Source: Bog-756 sp049517675 (GTDB lineage Bacteria; Actinomycetota; Acidimicrobiia; Acidimicrobiales; RAAP-2). Taken from it: a stretch of DNA of 64,000 nt. A program made the translations under genes and the position numbers. The DNA lies in the NCBI GenBank assembly GCA_049517675.1, contig JBEKRV010000009.1, positions 29,405 through 93,404 on the forward strand. Direction: 5' to 3'. The notes beneath the pieces are model-generated. The model was given only the letters and a program-made list of their open reading frames with translations. It ran no database searches and was not told the origin of the DNA. Shown here in pieces: positions 16,905-25,551 of the stretch (position 1 is its first letter; the number at the start of each line of letters is the position of its first letter).

Positions 16905-17354
16905 TCACCTATGCCGGGACGGGTCGCCGAACCGGCAGAGCACCCGGCGTACGTCCTGTACGCACCGGCTCGGTCCCAGCACCGCGCCCGACTCCGCCCA
17001 GGGACCTTTGAGCTCGACCTCGGCGATCAGGGCACGCTGCAGCCGATCCACCGTGGTACCGGCACGTTCGGCCGTCATGAAGAGCTCCCCGACCAGGAGC
17101 TCGAGCGCTCCCTCCCACGTCGCCGTCATGTGATCTCCACCCGGCGCCGCCATCTCCTCGCGGATCCCGGCGTCCAGTTCCCCGGCCGGGGCATGGGCGA
17201 GGGCGCTCAGCCACGCCCAGTTGGGCACGGGATCGCCCTGCGACAGCAGCAGGCGCGGATACCGACCGGTGAGGAAGCTCTCGCACTCCTCCACCAGTTG
17301 GCGCCCTTGCGCCTCCACGCCCCGCTGGGCCCGCTTGTGCGAAAGCCTCCGCAT
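16905..17354 (-). CDS. Helical hypothetical protein in the stress cluster
   Basis: A 149-residue mostly helical protein of unknown family: MRRLSHKRAQRGVEAQGRQL, ECESFLTGRYPRLLLSQGDP, WLSALAHAPAGELDAGI, TWEGALELLVGELFMTAERA. There is no signal peptide or transmembrane segment. The ATG at 17354 has an excellent GGAGGTGGAGGCG upstream, so I prefer it to the ATG at 17375. It is divergent from the DUF1918 gene, with a DosR-like box at 17416-17429 between them. I do not recognise a function. Confidence 0.65.
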   Translation of the reverse strand: MRRLSHKRAQRGVEAQGRQLVEECESFLTGRYPRLLLSQGDPVPNWAWLSALAHAPAGELDAGIREEMAAPGGDHMTATWEGALELLVGELFMTAERAGTTVDRLQRALIAEVELKGPWAESGAVLGPSRCVQDVRRVLCRFGDPSRHR

Positions 17355-17415
17355 CGCCTCCACCTCCGTCACCATCCGAGGTACTCATCATCGCCCGTCG
17401 AGCGGCTCCCCAGAA

Positions 17416-17429
17416 GGGCCGATGGTCAC
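17416..17429. promoter_or_regulatory. DosR-like box between the hypothetical and DUF1918 genes
   Basis: The reverse strand reads GTGACCATCGGCCC, differing from the site at 16225-16239 only in the centre. It lies about 60 bases upstream of the start at 17354 and about 165 upstream of DUF1918. A third partial element, GTCCCCATCGGGCGACC, is at 17541-17557, about 40 bases before DUF1918. Confidence 0.3.
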
Positions 17430-17594
17430 AACGACCGGTCCGGGGCCGCCGGCCGGGCCCTCGACGCCGGGCCCTCGACGGCGTCGCCGGAGGTTCGGGC
17501 GTCGGGCCCCGTATCGGAGGCTTCCGCCTCTGGCGCCACGGTCCCCATCGGGCGACCATGGCAGTGGAGCCTCCCGTCGGCGAAGGGAGCGGAA

Positions 17595-17882
17595 ATGAAA
17601 GCCGCGGTCGGAGATCGGATCGTCATCGGCGGCACCCGGATCAACGGGATGCGCCTCTGCAAGGTGCTCGACGTACGCTCCGAGTACGGGCCGGCGGCCT
17701 ATCTGGTCCGCTGGGACGATACGGGCGAGGTGGGACTGCTGCTCCCCGGGGCGGAGGACGAGGTGGTCCTGCCCAGGGTCCTGGGGCACCGACCGGCGAC
17801 CGCAGGTTCGACGCAGTTCCGGAACAGCGCCACCCACGCGCCCCGTCGGGTGCCGGACCGCGGGCCGCGACGGCCGTCATGA
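17595..17882 (+). CDS. DUF1918 protein
   Basis: A 95-residue protein whose first 60 residues form the small SH3-like DUF1918 domain: MKAAVGDRIVIGGTRINGMR, GPAAYLVRWDDTGEVGLLLPG. The rest is basic and low-complexity. DUF1918 proteins are widespread in actinobacteria, their role is unknown, and they often sit beside stress or universal-stress genes, as here. The ATG is preceded by GAAGGGAGCGG. Nothing in the sequence points to an enzyme. Confidence 0.85.
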   Translation: MKAAVGDRIVIGGTRINGMRLCKVLDVRSEYGPAAYLVRWDDTGEVGLLLPGAEDEVVLPRVLGHRPATAGSTQFRNSATHAPRRVPDRGPRRPS

Positions 17883-17972
17883 GGGTCCGTTCCGCCTCCG
17901 GGCGCTGACGGGTTCCGCCGCGTCAGGCCGCGAGGTGCGGCCGGTCAGCCGACGGGCGCCCGTGTCGTGTCG

Positions 17973-19178
17973 CTACGACTCGTCGACGGCCCCTGCGGTG
18001 GGCCGCGGATCGAAGGTGTCGTCGCGCCGGGCGATGATGTGCACGTCGATGGCCGCGGACCCGGCCAGGCGCGAGATCCTCCGGACGATCGATCCCCCGC
18101 CGATGAGCTCCTGCCACCGGCTGCGGGCACTGGATCCCACCACGATCTGGGTGATGTGGTGCTCCCGGGCGAAGTGGACGATGGCCTGGGCCGGGTCGTC
18201 GCCCCGGACCTCGTACCACTCGCCGCCGACGTCGGCGACGGCCTGGCGCAGGCCGGCCAGGCGCCCGTCCTCGGTCCGGTGGGCCGTGCTCGCCGCCACG
18301 ACGTGCACAGCGTCCAGTTCGGCCTTGATGCGGTTGGCCATCCGGGCGGCACGACGGACGATGGCGTCGGTGCCCGGGGCCGTGGTGACGCCGACAAGGA
18401 TGCGCTCGTGGGTGTCCCACACGGTGCCCTTCTGCTGGCTCCGCAGGTACGCGAGGAGTTCCTCCTCGGTCTCGTCGGCCAGGAAGCGCAGAGCCAGCTC
18501 CCGAAGTGCGGTCAGGTGGTCGGGGCGGAAGTAGTGGGCGAGAGCGTCGTCGACCTTGTCGGCCGGGTAGATGTTGCCGTGGATCATCCGGCGCCGGAGC
18601 TGTTCGGGCGACGAGTCCACCAGCTCGATCTGGTCGGCCAGGTGCACCACCCGGTCGGGCACCCGCTCACGGACGGGCACCTCGATGATGCGCTCGACCG
18701 CGTCGGCGATGCTCTCGAGGTGCTGGATGTTGACCGTGGTGATCACGTCGATGTCGGCCTCCAGGAGTTCGACGACGTCCTGCCACCGCTTCTCGTGGCG
18801 ACCCGAACCGGGCACGTTGGTGTGGGCCAGCTCGTCCACCAGGACCACCTGCGGGTGGCGTTCGAGCACCGCGTCGAGGTCCATCTCCTCGAACTGCGAC
18901 CCCCGGTAGTCCACGACCTTCCGGGGGATCACCTCCAGATCGTCGATCAGGTCCTCGGTGGTCCTGCGTCCGTGACACTCGACGAATCCGATGGCCACGT
19001 CCGCGCCCCGCTGACTCCGTCGGCGACCCTCGCCCAGCATGGAGTAGGTCTTGCCGACCCCGGGCGCCGCACCCAGATAGATACGGAAACGTCCGGTCGC
19101 TCCCACGGGACCGGCCTCCGACGGGTCGGCCCCGCGGTCAACACCGGGTGCGGGCAGATCCGGTACGGAGTCCACCAC
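17973..19178 (-). CDS. KdpD N-terminal sensor half: KdpD domain plus universal-stress domain
   Basis: A 401-residue protein equivalent to only the cytoplasmic front of KdpD. The KdpD domain has the Walker A loop GAAPGVGKT (36-44), VVLVDELAHTNVPGSGRHEK and DVITTVNIQHLESIADAV. A Usp-like domain follows from about residue 255 (ERILVGVTTAPGTDAIVRRA ... HITQIVVGSSARSRWQELI). It has no transmembrane helices and no histidine kinase. The missing parts are encoded separately at 24074-25546 on the other strand. The frame opens with two GTG codons at 19178 and 19175 with GAAGG upstream. It lies 180 bases after kdpC. Confidence 0.9.
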   Translation of the reverse strand: MVDSVPDLPAPGVDRGADPSEAGPVGATGRFRIYLGAAPGVGKTYSMLGEGRRRSQRGADVAIGFVECHGRRTTEDLIDDLEVIPRKVVDYRGSQFEEMDLDAVLERHPQVVLVDELAHTNVPGSGRHEKRWQDVVELLEADIDVITTVNIQHLESIADAVERIIEVPVRERVPDRVVHLADQIELVDSSPEQLRRRMIHGNIYPADKVDDALAHYFRPDHLTALRELALRFLADETEEELLAYLRSQQKGTVWDTHERILVGVTTAPGTDAIVRRAARMANRIKAELDAVHVVAASTAHRTEDGRLAGLRQAVADVGGEWYEVRGDDPAQAIVHFAREHHITQIVVGSSARSRWQELIGGGSIVRRISRLAGSAAIDVHIIARRDDTFDPRPTAGAVDES

Positions 19179-19358
19179 CAGCTCGCTTCACCTTCATCGG
19201 ACGGCCGTCTGGGTGGTCGAACGTTCCGGCGGGCGACGCCGGGTCGGACCGCCGACCGGGTGAACCACGTCAGACGTCGACGGGAGCGGGCGCGACGTCC
19301 ATGACGGCACGCTGGGTTCCGACCGGTCCGCCGATCGGTGCCGGGCGACCGGACCCGT

Positions 19359-20003
19359 TCATCGCAGCTTGACCAGAGCCTCGTTCAGCTGGAGCACGTT
19401 GATGTAGCTGCTGCCGAGGAAGCCGAACTGGGCGCTGTTGTTCTGCCGGTTGATGAGCGCCAGGAGGGTCGACCGCGAAAGGCCGGTCGCCGCCGAGACC
19501 ATGGGGATCTCGGCGATGGCGTCTGCTGCGCTGATGTCCGGGTCAATGCCACTGCCCGAGGTGGTGACCAGATCGGGAGTGGGGTTCACCCCCCGGCTGT
19601 GCCAGTAGGCGACGAGGGCCTGGGTGTTCGACAGGAGGACCTTGGACCGGGGGCCCAGGTTGGAGGCCCCGGTCTCGCCGGAATTCAGCACACCGGGCTT
19701 GCCGGGGATGTTGTTGGCCTGGAGCGGGTTGTCCCCGCCGCCGGCAACCGGGCTCAACGAGCCGGCGTAGGGGCCGAGGGCATCGGGACGGCCCTGGAAT
19801 ACGCAGCTGCCCAACGGGTGACCCGGGCACTTGGTCTGTGACCAGTTCTGCCCGATGAGGGTGGAGCCGTTGGAGGTGATCGAGCCGTCGGCCTGGTGCT
19901 TGAAGAGGACCTGGTCGATGCCGGTCGAAATGAAGGTGTAGGCGAACACCAGGATCAGGGCGATCAGTGCGAGGACGACCGCCCGGCGGATGTGGATGAG
20001 CAT
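19359..20003 (-). CDS. kdpC: K+-transporting ATPase subunit KdpC
   Basis: A 214-residue single-helix subunit of the KdpFABC potassium pump. The N-terminal anchor is AVVLALIALILVFAYTFIS, followed by the periplasmic domain with GSTLIGQNWSQ, FQGRPDAL, SGSGIDPDISAADAI and an ALINRQ-like tail. KdpC stabilises KdpB and raises nucleotide affinity. The ATG at 20003 follows GGAG by eight bases and lies 13 bases after kdpB. Confidence 0.95.
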   Translation of the reverse strand: MLIHIRRAVVLALIALILVFAYTFISTGIDQVLFKHQADGSITSNGSTLIGQNWSQTKCPGHPLGSCVFQGRPDALGPYAGSLSPVAGGGDNPLQANNIPGKPGVLNSGETGASNLGPRSKVLLSNTQALVAYWHSRGVNPTPDLVTTSGSGIDPDISAADAIAEIPMVSAATGLSRSTLLALINRQNNSAQFGFLGSSYINVLQLNEALVKLR

Positions 20004-20016
20004 CAGAGGGACTCCA

Positions 20017-22086
20017 TCAGTAGGCGTGCAGCGCGACGAGGATGAGATCGATGAGTTTGATGCCGATGAAGGGGACGATGATCCCGCCCACTCCGTAGAT
20101 CCACACGTTGCGCCGCAGGATGGCCTGCGAGCTGGCCGGACGGAACTTGACACCACGGAGGGCGAGAGGGATCAGGGCCACGATCACCAGGGCGTTGAAG
20201 ATCACAGCCGAGAGCACCGCGCTCTGCTGGTTGTGCAGATGCATGATGTTCAGCGAGTTCAGCTGCGGGTAGGTTGCGACGAAGATCACCGGGATGATGG
20301 CGAAGTACTTGGCCACGTCGTTGGCGATCGAGAAGGTGGTGAGCGAACCCCTGGTGATGAGGAGCTGCTTGCCGATCTCGACCACGTCGATGAGCTTGGT
20401 CGGGTTGGAGTCGAGATCGACCATGTTCCCGGCCTCCTTGGCCGCGGTGGTCCCCGTGTTCATGGCCACCCCGACGTCGGCCTGGGCCAGGGCCGGGGCG
20501 TCGTTGGTCCCGTCGCCGGTCATGGCGACGAGCTTGCCGCCCTCCTGCTCGGCCTTGATCAGGGCCATCTTGGCCTCGGGCGTGGCCTCGGCCAGGAAGT
20601 CGTCGACGCCGGCCTCCTGGGCGATGGCCGCGGCGGTGAGCGGGTTGTCGCCGGTGATCATGACCGTGCGGATGCCCATCTGGCGCATCTCGTCGAACTT
20701 CTCCTTGATGCCCTGCTTCACCACGTCCTTCAGCTCGATGACGCCGAGAATGTCAGTCCCGTCGGCCACGGCCAGAGGGGTGGAACCGGCACGGGAGACC
20801 CGCTCGACGATGGCGTCGAGGTCTGCCGGTACGGTCCCTCCGTTCTCGGCCACCCACCGCTTGACCGAGTCGGCCGCCCCTTTGCGGATCTGACGGGAGC
20901 CGATGTCGAGGCCCGACATCCGGGTCTGGGCCGTGAAGGGCACGAAGGCGTGCTCGCCCTCGAGCTCGCGCTCCCGGATGTTGAAGCGCTCCTTGGCCAG
21001 CACGACGATGGACCGCCCCTCGGGCGTCTCGTCGGCCAGCGACGCCAGCTGGGCGACATCGGCCACGTCCTGCTCGCTGTGACCTTCGACCGGGATGAAG
21101 TCCGATGCCATTCGGTTGCCCAGGGTGATGGTGCCGGTCTTGTCGAGCAGCAGGGTCTGCACGTCGCCGGCCGCCTCGACGGCACGGCCGCTCATGGCCA
21201 GTACGTTGCGCTGCACCAGACGGTCCATGCCGGCGATGCCGATGGCCGACAGCAGGGCACCGATGGTGGTCGGGATGAGGCAGACCAGCAGCGAGATGAG
21301 GATGACCACCTGTACCGTCGCGCCGGCGTAGTGGCCGAACGCCTGGAGCGTCACCACCACCGGCAGGAAGACGATGGTGAGCACGGCGAGGAGGATGGTC
21401 AGGGCGATCTCGTTCGGGGTCTTCTGCCGGTTGGCCCCCTCCACCAGGGTGATCATCCGGTCGAGGAAGGTCTGGCCCCGCTCGGCGGTGATCTGCACGA
21501 CGATCCGGTCGGACAGCACCTTGGTGCCGCCGGTGACGGCCGAGCGGTCGCCCCCGGACTCGCGGATGACCGGGGCCGACTCGCCGGTGATGGCCGACTC
21601 GTCGACCGAGGCGATGCCCTCGATGATGTCCCCGTCCGAGGGGATGAGGTCGCCCGCCTCGCAGACCACGTGGTCGCCCTTGGCCAGCGACGCCGCCGGC
21701 ACCAGCTCCTCGGTACCGTCGGGGTTGAGCCGTCGGGCCTCGGTCTCGGACCGCATGCGCCGCAACGTGTCGGCCTGGGCCTTCCCCCGTCCTTCGGCCA
21801 TCGCCTCGGCGAAGTTGGCGAAGATGACCGTCAGGAACAGCCAGATCGTGATCGACCAGCTGAAGGTGCTCGGGTGGGCGATCGCCTCGATGAAGGTGAT
21901 CACCGTGCCGACCAGCACCACGAACATGACCGGGTTCCGGATTTCCTGGGCCGGGTTGAGCTTCTTGAACGAGTCCACCAGCGCCTGGCGGAGGATCGGG
22001 CCGTCGAACAGCCCGCGTGCCTCGGCCACGCCGTGGGCCTCGGTGCCGGGCGACGGATGCTCGGGTTGGGTGGCAGTGATGGTCAT
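20017..22086 (-). CDS. kdpB: K+-transporting P-type ATPase subunit KdpB
   Basis: A 689-residue catalytic subunit. The phosphorylation site is LLLDKTGTITLGNRMASDF, the hinge is MTGDGTNDAPALAQADVGVA, the actuator loop is TGES (ITGESAPVIRESGGD), and helices flank the cytoplasmic domains. ATP hydrolysis here drives potassium through KdpA. The start overlaps the kdpA stop by one base (TGATG). The length is normal for the family. Confidence 0.97.
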   Translation of the reverse strand: MTITATQPEHPSPGTEAHGVAEARGLFDGPILRQALVDSFKKLNPAQEIRNPVMFVVLVGTVITFIEAIAHPSTFSWSITIWLFLTVIFANFAEAMAEGRGKAQADTLRRMRSETEARRLNPDGTEELVPAASLAKGDHVVCEAGDLIPSDGDIIEGIASVDESAITGESAPVIRESGGDRSAVTGGTKVLSDRIVVQITAERGQTFLDRMITLVEGANRQKTPNEIALTILLAVLTIVFLPVVVTLQAFGHYAGATVQVVILISLLVCLIPTTIGALLSAIGIAGMDRLVQRNVLAMSGRAVEAAGDVQTLLLDKTGTITLGNRMASDFIPVEGHSEQDVADVAQLASLADETPEGRSIVVLAKERFNIRERELEGEHAFVPFTAQTRMSGLDIGSRQIRKGAADSVKRWVAENGGTVPADLDAIVERVSRAGSTPLAVADGTDILGVIELKDVVKQGIKEKFDEMRQMGIRTVMITGDNPLTAAAIAQEAGVDDFLAEATPEAKMALIKAEQEGGKLVAMTGDGTNDAPALAQADVGVAMNTGTTAAKEAGNMVDLDSNPTKLIDVVEIGKQLLITRGSLTTFSIANDVAKYFAIIPVIFVATYPQLNSLNIMHLHNQQSAVLSAVIFNALVIVALIPLALRGVKFRPASSQAILRRNVWIYGVGGIIVPFIGIKLIDLILVALHAY

Positions 22087-23774
22087 CAGAAGAACTTTCC
22101 GTGGCTGAGCTGCTCGACGAGCGGGCCGAGAGCGAGGGCGGGGAAGAAGGTCAGGCCACCGATGATCACGATGACGCCGATGGTGAGTCCGACGAACATG
22201 CCGTTGTCGGTACGGAACGTGCCGAGCGACTCCGGCACCACGTTCTTGGCGGCCAGCACACCGCCGAGGGCGAGGGCCGGGATCATGATCCCCACCCGGC
22301 CGATCAGCATGTCGATGGCGCCGATGACGTTGTAGAACGTGGTGTTGCCGGTCAGGCCGCCGAAGGCCGAGCCGTTGTTGTTCCCCTGCGAGGTCAACGC
22401 ATAAAGGATCTCGGAGAACCCGTGGGGACCGGAGTTCAGGGGCCCAGCCCTACCGGCATGGATCGACACAGCGACGGCGGTGAACGCCAGCACGGCGATC
22501 GGCATGACCAGGGCCCCCAGCCCCGCGAGTTTGACCTCCGTGGCCTGGATCTTCTTCCCCAGGTACTCCGGCGTTCGCCCGATCATGAGCCCCCCGATGA
22601 ACACGGCGATGATGGCGTAGATGAGGATGGTGTACAGGCCACTACCGGTGCCCCCGGGTGTCACCTCCCCGAGCATCATGCCGCTCATGAGCCAGAAGCC
22701 ACCCATGGGAGTGAACGAGTCGTAGGCGGAGTCGGCTGAGCCGGTGGACGTGTTGGTCGAGGCCACCCCGAACAGGGCGCTGGTGGTGTCACCGAAACGC
22801 ACCTCCTTGCCTTCGGTGTTCCCGACGGTGGAGTGCACCCCGGCCGCGGCCACGGCCGGGTTCTGGCCGTGCTCGGCGTAGGTGGCGCCGCCCACCCACA
22901 CCGCGAAGATGATGGCCATGGCTCCGAGCAGGGCGGCACCGTGGCGCACGCTGCCCACCATCTTGCCGAAGGTGTAGGTGAGGGAGAATGGAACGGCCAG
23001 GAGCAGGTAGATGTCCAGGAATCCGGTGAAGCCGGTCGGGCTCTCGAACGTCGTGGCCTGGTTGGCATTGAGGAACCCGCCGCCGTTGTTGCCCAGCTGC
23101 ATGATCGACTGCATGGAGCCGATCGGGCCCCGGGCGATGGTCTGGGTCACCCCGTTGATGGCGTCGTGGATGCTGATGGTGCCGGCCAGCGTCTCCACCG
23201 CTCCCTGGCCGACGATGATGATCCCGAAGACGAAGGCGATGGGGAAGAAGATGTAGAGGAGCGCCCGGGTGATGTCGACCCAGAAGTTCCCGATGGTCGG
23301 GGAGTTGCGCCGGGAGAAGCCCCGGACCATGGCGATGGCCACGGCGATGCCGATGGCCGGGCTCACGAACTGCTCGAAGGTCAACGCGCCGATCTGCGAG
23401 AAGTACGACATGGCCGACTCGCCGCCGTAGTTCTGCCAGTTGGTGTTCGTCATGAACGACGCCGCCGTGTTGAAGCTGAGCGCCGGTCCCGCGGCGTCGA
23501 GGTGCTGCGGATTGAGCGGTAGCGACCCCTGGACGCGGATGAGCAGGTAGGTGACACCCATGGCGATCGCCGAGAAGATCACCATCGAGGTGGCGTAGCG
23601 CTTCCAGTTCTGCTCCTGCTCGGGATCGGTGCCGAGGAGGCGGTAGACCGGACGCTCGGCCCAACCGAGGTAGTGCACGCGGCCGTCGAACACGGCGGCC
23701 ATGTACGACCCGAGGTAGCGCCAGGTGAGCCCCAGGGCGATGACCAGGGCGATGATCGTGAAGGTCAAGCCCAT
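22086..23774 (-). CDS. kdpA: K+-transporting ATPase subunit KdpA
   Basis: A 562-residue potassium-binding subunit of the SKT superfamily, with about ten transmembrane segments and selectivity-filter-like loops: SFMTNTNWQNYGGE, MQLGNNGGGFLNANQ, LTSQGNNNGSAFGGL. Family landmarks GGFWLMSGMMLGEVTPGG and EYLGKKIQATEVKLAGLG are present. It starts one base after the kdpF stop, so translation is coupled through the operon. Confidence 0.97.
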   Translation of the reverse strand: MGLTFTIIALVIALGLTWRYLGSYMAAVFDGRVHYLGWAERPVYRLLGTDPEQEQNWKRYATSMVIFSAIAMGVTYLLIRVQGSLPLNPQHLDAAGPALSFNTAASFMTNTNWQNYGGESAMSYFSQIGALTFEQFVSPAIGIAVAIAMVRGFSRRNSPTIGNFWVDITRALLYIFFPIAFVFGIIIVGQGAVETLAGTISIHDAINGVTQTIARGPIGSMQSIMQLGNNGGGFLNANQATTFESPTGFTGFLDIYLLLAVPFSLTYTFGKMVGSVRHGAALLGAMAIIFAVWVGGATYAEHGQNPAVAAAGVHSTVGNTEGKEVRFGDTTSALFGVASTNTSTGSADSAYDSFTPMGGFWLMSGMMLGEVTPGGTGSGLYTILIYAIIAVFIGGLMIGRTPEYLGKKIQATEVKLAGLGALVMPIAVLAFTAVAVSIHAGRAGPLNSGPHGFSEILYALTSQGNNNGSAFGGLTGNTTFYNVIGAIDMLIGRVGIMIPALALGGVLAAKNVVPESLGTFRTDNGMFVGLTIGVIVIIGGLTFFPALALGPLVEQLSHGKFF

Positions 23775-23775
23775 G

Positions 23776-23865
23776 TCAGAACTTCTCGGGCTTGAACATG
23801 GCGAAGCCCAGATACAGGAACATCAGGACGGCGACGCCGAGGAGGATGCCTTGGGTGACCGTCAT
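23776..23865 (-). CDS. kdpF: KdpF small subunit
   Basis: A 29-residue single-helix peptide: MTVTQGILLGVAVLMFLYLG followed by FAMFKPEKF. The helix and the C-terminal KPEKF are the KdpF signature; KdpF stabilises the complex in the membrane. The ATG overlaps the stop of a 27-residue upstream ORF (ATGA at 23862-23865). Confidence 0.92.
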   Translation of the reverse strand: MTVTQGILLGVAVLMFLYLGFAMFKPEKF

Positions 23866-23945
23866 ACCCGGTCCAAGGCCCAGATGAGTCCGAGCATCAC
23901 CAGGACGAAGCCCAGGATGCCGAGCACTGCGAGGAAATCTGCCAT
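23862..23945 (-). CDS. 27-residue membrane peptide at the head of the kdp operon
   Basis: ATG at 23945 to TGA at 23862-23864. The peptide is MADFLAVLGILGFVLVMLGL then IWALDRV: one continuous hydrophobic helix with an acidic N-end and a charged C-end. Its stop overlaps the kdpF start (ATGA), the same coupling used elsewhere in the operon, and it reads straight from the divergent promoter region. It is not similar in sequence to KdpF itself. It might be a second small subunit or regulator of the pump, or a leader controlling kdpF translation. Start support is modest (GGA 13 bases upstream). Confidence 0.55.
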   Translation of the reverse strand: MADFLAVLGILGFVLVMLGLIWALDRV

Positions 23946-24073
23946 GAGCCGAGTATCCAGCGGGCACCGTTAACAGGTTGTGAACAGAGGTCGGTGGCTC
24001 TTAATAATTCGTTAACGGGGCGATCAACTGACCCATCCCCTCCGACCACCGTCCGTTTCGGTGTGACAATGAG
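23946..24073. promoter_or_regulatory. Divergent kdp promoter region
   Basis: 128 bases between the kdp operon and the histidine kinase gene, markedly richer in A/T than its surroundings. GTTAAC occurs twice, at 23969-23974 and 24011-24016, with TTAATAATTC beside the second and TTGTGAAC near the first. These are plausible KdpE sites, but the exact -10/-35 elements are not clear. Confidence 0.45.
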
Positions 24074-25546
24074 GTGGTGCGCAGAGGGCTCACCGGATCG
24101 ATCGTCGGGATCGTCCTCGCGGTCGTCCTTGGCGCGACCATGGCGCCGCTCCGCGCCCACCTGAGCATCGCCGCCGCTGCACTGGTGTTCATCCTGCCGG
24201 TCGTCGCAGGCGTGATCATCGGCGGGTTCACGGCCGGGGTGGCGAGCGTCGCCGCCGGATTCCTCGTCTACGACTTCGTCTTCCTCCCTCCCTACTACCG
24301 GCTGACCGTCGCCGACCCCCAGGAGTGGGAGGTCCTGGTCATCTACGCGATCGTCATGCTGGTGATGGTCCGGGTCGTGGCCAATCTCCAGTCCGCACGT
24401 TCGGAGTCCAACCGTCGGTCGACCGAGACCCGGCGCCTCTTCGAGCTGTCCGAGCTGCTGGTCGAGGACCGGTCGGTCGAGGACCTGCTCAAGACCATCG
24501 TCCGCGTGGTGGCGAGCGTGTTCGAGGTGCCGGGGGTGGCCCTCCTCGTGCCGGACGGCGACCGGTTGACCATCGCCGCGTCGGCCGGCGAGGAGCTGTC
24601 CGCCACCGAGCTCCGCCAGCTCGGTCCCCAGTCGGGCATCCCGGTCAGCCTCGGCACGGCCGGCGGGGCCCCCGACGGGATGCACACCGTCGCGCTGACG
24701 GCCGCCGGGCGCCCGGTGGGCATCCTGGCCCTGCGGGGGATCCCGGCCAGCGAGGCGGACCGGGCGCTCCTCGGCACGTTCGCCAACCATGCGGCCCTGG
24801 CCCTCGAACGTGCCCAGCTGCGCGATCAGGCACTGCGCACGGACCTGCTCGAGGAGGTCGACCGGCTGCGCCACGCGTTGATGGGAGCCGTGTCGCACGA
24901 CCTCCGGACCCCGCTCGCAACCATGAAGGTCGCCTCCTCGATCCTGCTCGATCCCCCCAACCCGCTGTCCGACGCGGACGCCCATGAGCTCCACGCCCTC
25001 ATCGACCTGGAGACTGACCGCCTGACCCGCCTGGTCGCCAGCCTGCTCGACATGACCCGGATCGACGCCGGGGAGCTCGAGGTCCGACGGGCGCCGATCT
25101 CCGTCCGCGATCTCGTGTCCGAAGCCGTCCGCCCGCTCCAGACGGCGCTGGGTGACCACCACATCGAGACCGCGGTCCCCGACGGGCTGCCCGACGTCGA
25201 CGTCGACCAGGTCCTCATCGGCCAGGTACTCGCTAACCTCCTGGACAATGCCAATCGACACACACCGGCGGACAGTGTGATCACCGTCGCCGGTGAGCTC
25301 CGGGACGACCGGGTTGCGGTGACGGTCAGCGACCAGGGGACGGGTGTCCCCCCGGGCGAGCGGGAGGCGGTGTTCGACAGGTTCGTCCGTTTCGACACGG
25401 GCGGCCGGGCCGGTCTCGGTCTCACCATCGCCAAGACCTTCGTCGAGGCCCACGGTGAGCACATGTGGGTCGAAGACGCCCCGGGCGGGGGCGCCCGCTT
25501 CGTCTTCACCCTCCCGCTCGCGTCCGGCGACGGCGGGGGACGGTAG
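24074..25546 (+). CDS. KdpD C-terminal half: DUF4118-GAF-histidine kinase
   Basis: A 490-residue sensor kinase matching the rear part of KdpD. Four close transmembrane segments (DUF4118, residues about 8-105, including YDFVFLPPYYRLTVADPQ) are followed by a GAF-like domain (about 125-248), the HisKA box HALMGAVSHDLRTPLATMK with phospho-acceptor His275, then N-box LANLLDNANRHTP and G-boxes GTGVPPGEREAVFDRF and GRAGLGLTIAKTFVEAHGE. The cytoplasmic KdpD/Usp part is encoded apart at 17973-19178. It starts at one of two adjacent GTGs and is followed five bases later by kdpE. Confidence 0.92.
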   Translation: MVRRGLTGSIVGIVLAVVLGATMAPLRAHLSIAAAALVFILPVVAGVIIGGFTAGVASVAAGFLVYDFVFLPPYYRLTVADPQEWEVLVIYAIVMLVMVRVVANLQSARSESNRRSTETRRLFELSELLVEDRSVEDLLKTIVRVVASVFEVPGVALLVPDGDRLTIAASAGEELSATELRQLGPQSGIPVSLGTAGGAPDGMHTVALTAAGRPVGILALRGIPASEADRALLGTFANHAALALERAQLRDQALRTDLLEEVDRLRHALMGAVSHDLRTPLATMKVASSILLDPPNPLSDADAHELHALIDLETDRLTRLVASLLDMTRIDAGELEVRRAPISVRDLVSEAVRPLQTALGDHHIETAVPDGLPDVDVDQVLIGQVLANLLDNANRHTPADSVITVAGELRDDRVAVTVSDQGTGVPPGEREAVFDRFVRFDTGGRAGLGLTIAKTFVEAHGEHMWVEDAPGGGARFVFTLPLASGDGGGR

Positions 25547-25551
25547 CGGGC

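Noticed and set aside
19270..19362. 30-codon ORF overlapping the kdpC stop by ATGA
   Set aside because: The product is Pro/Gly/Ala-rich with no helix or motif, and such overlaps arise readily at CGATGA; not enough support to call it a gene.
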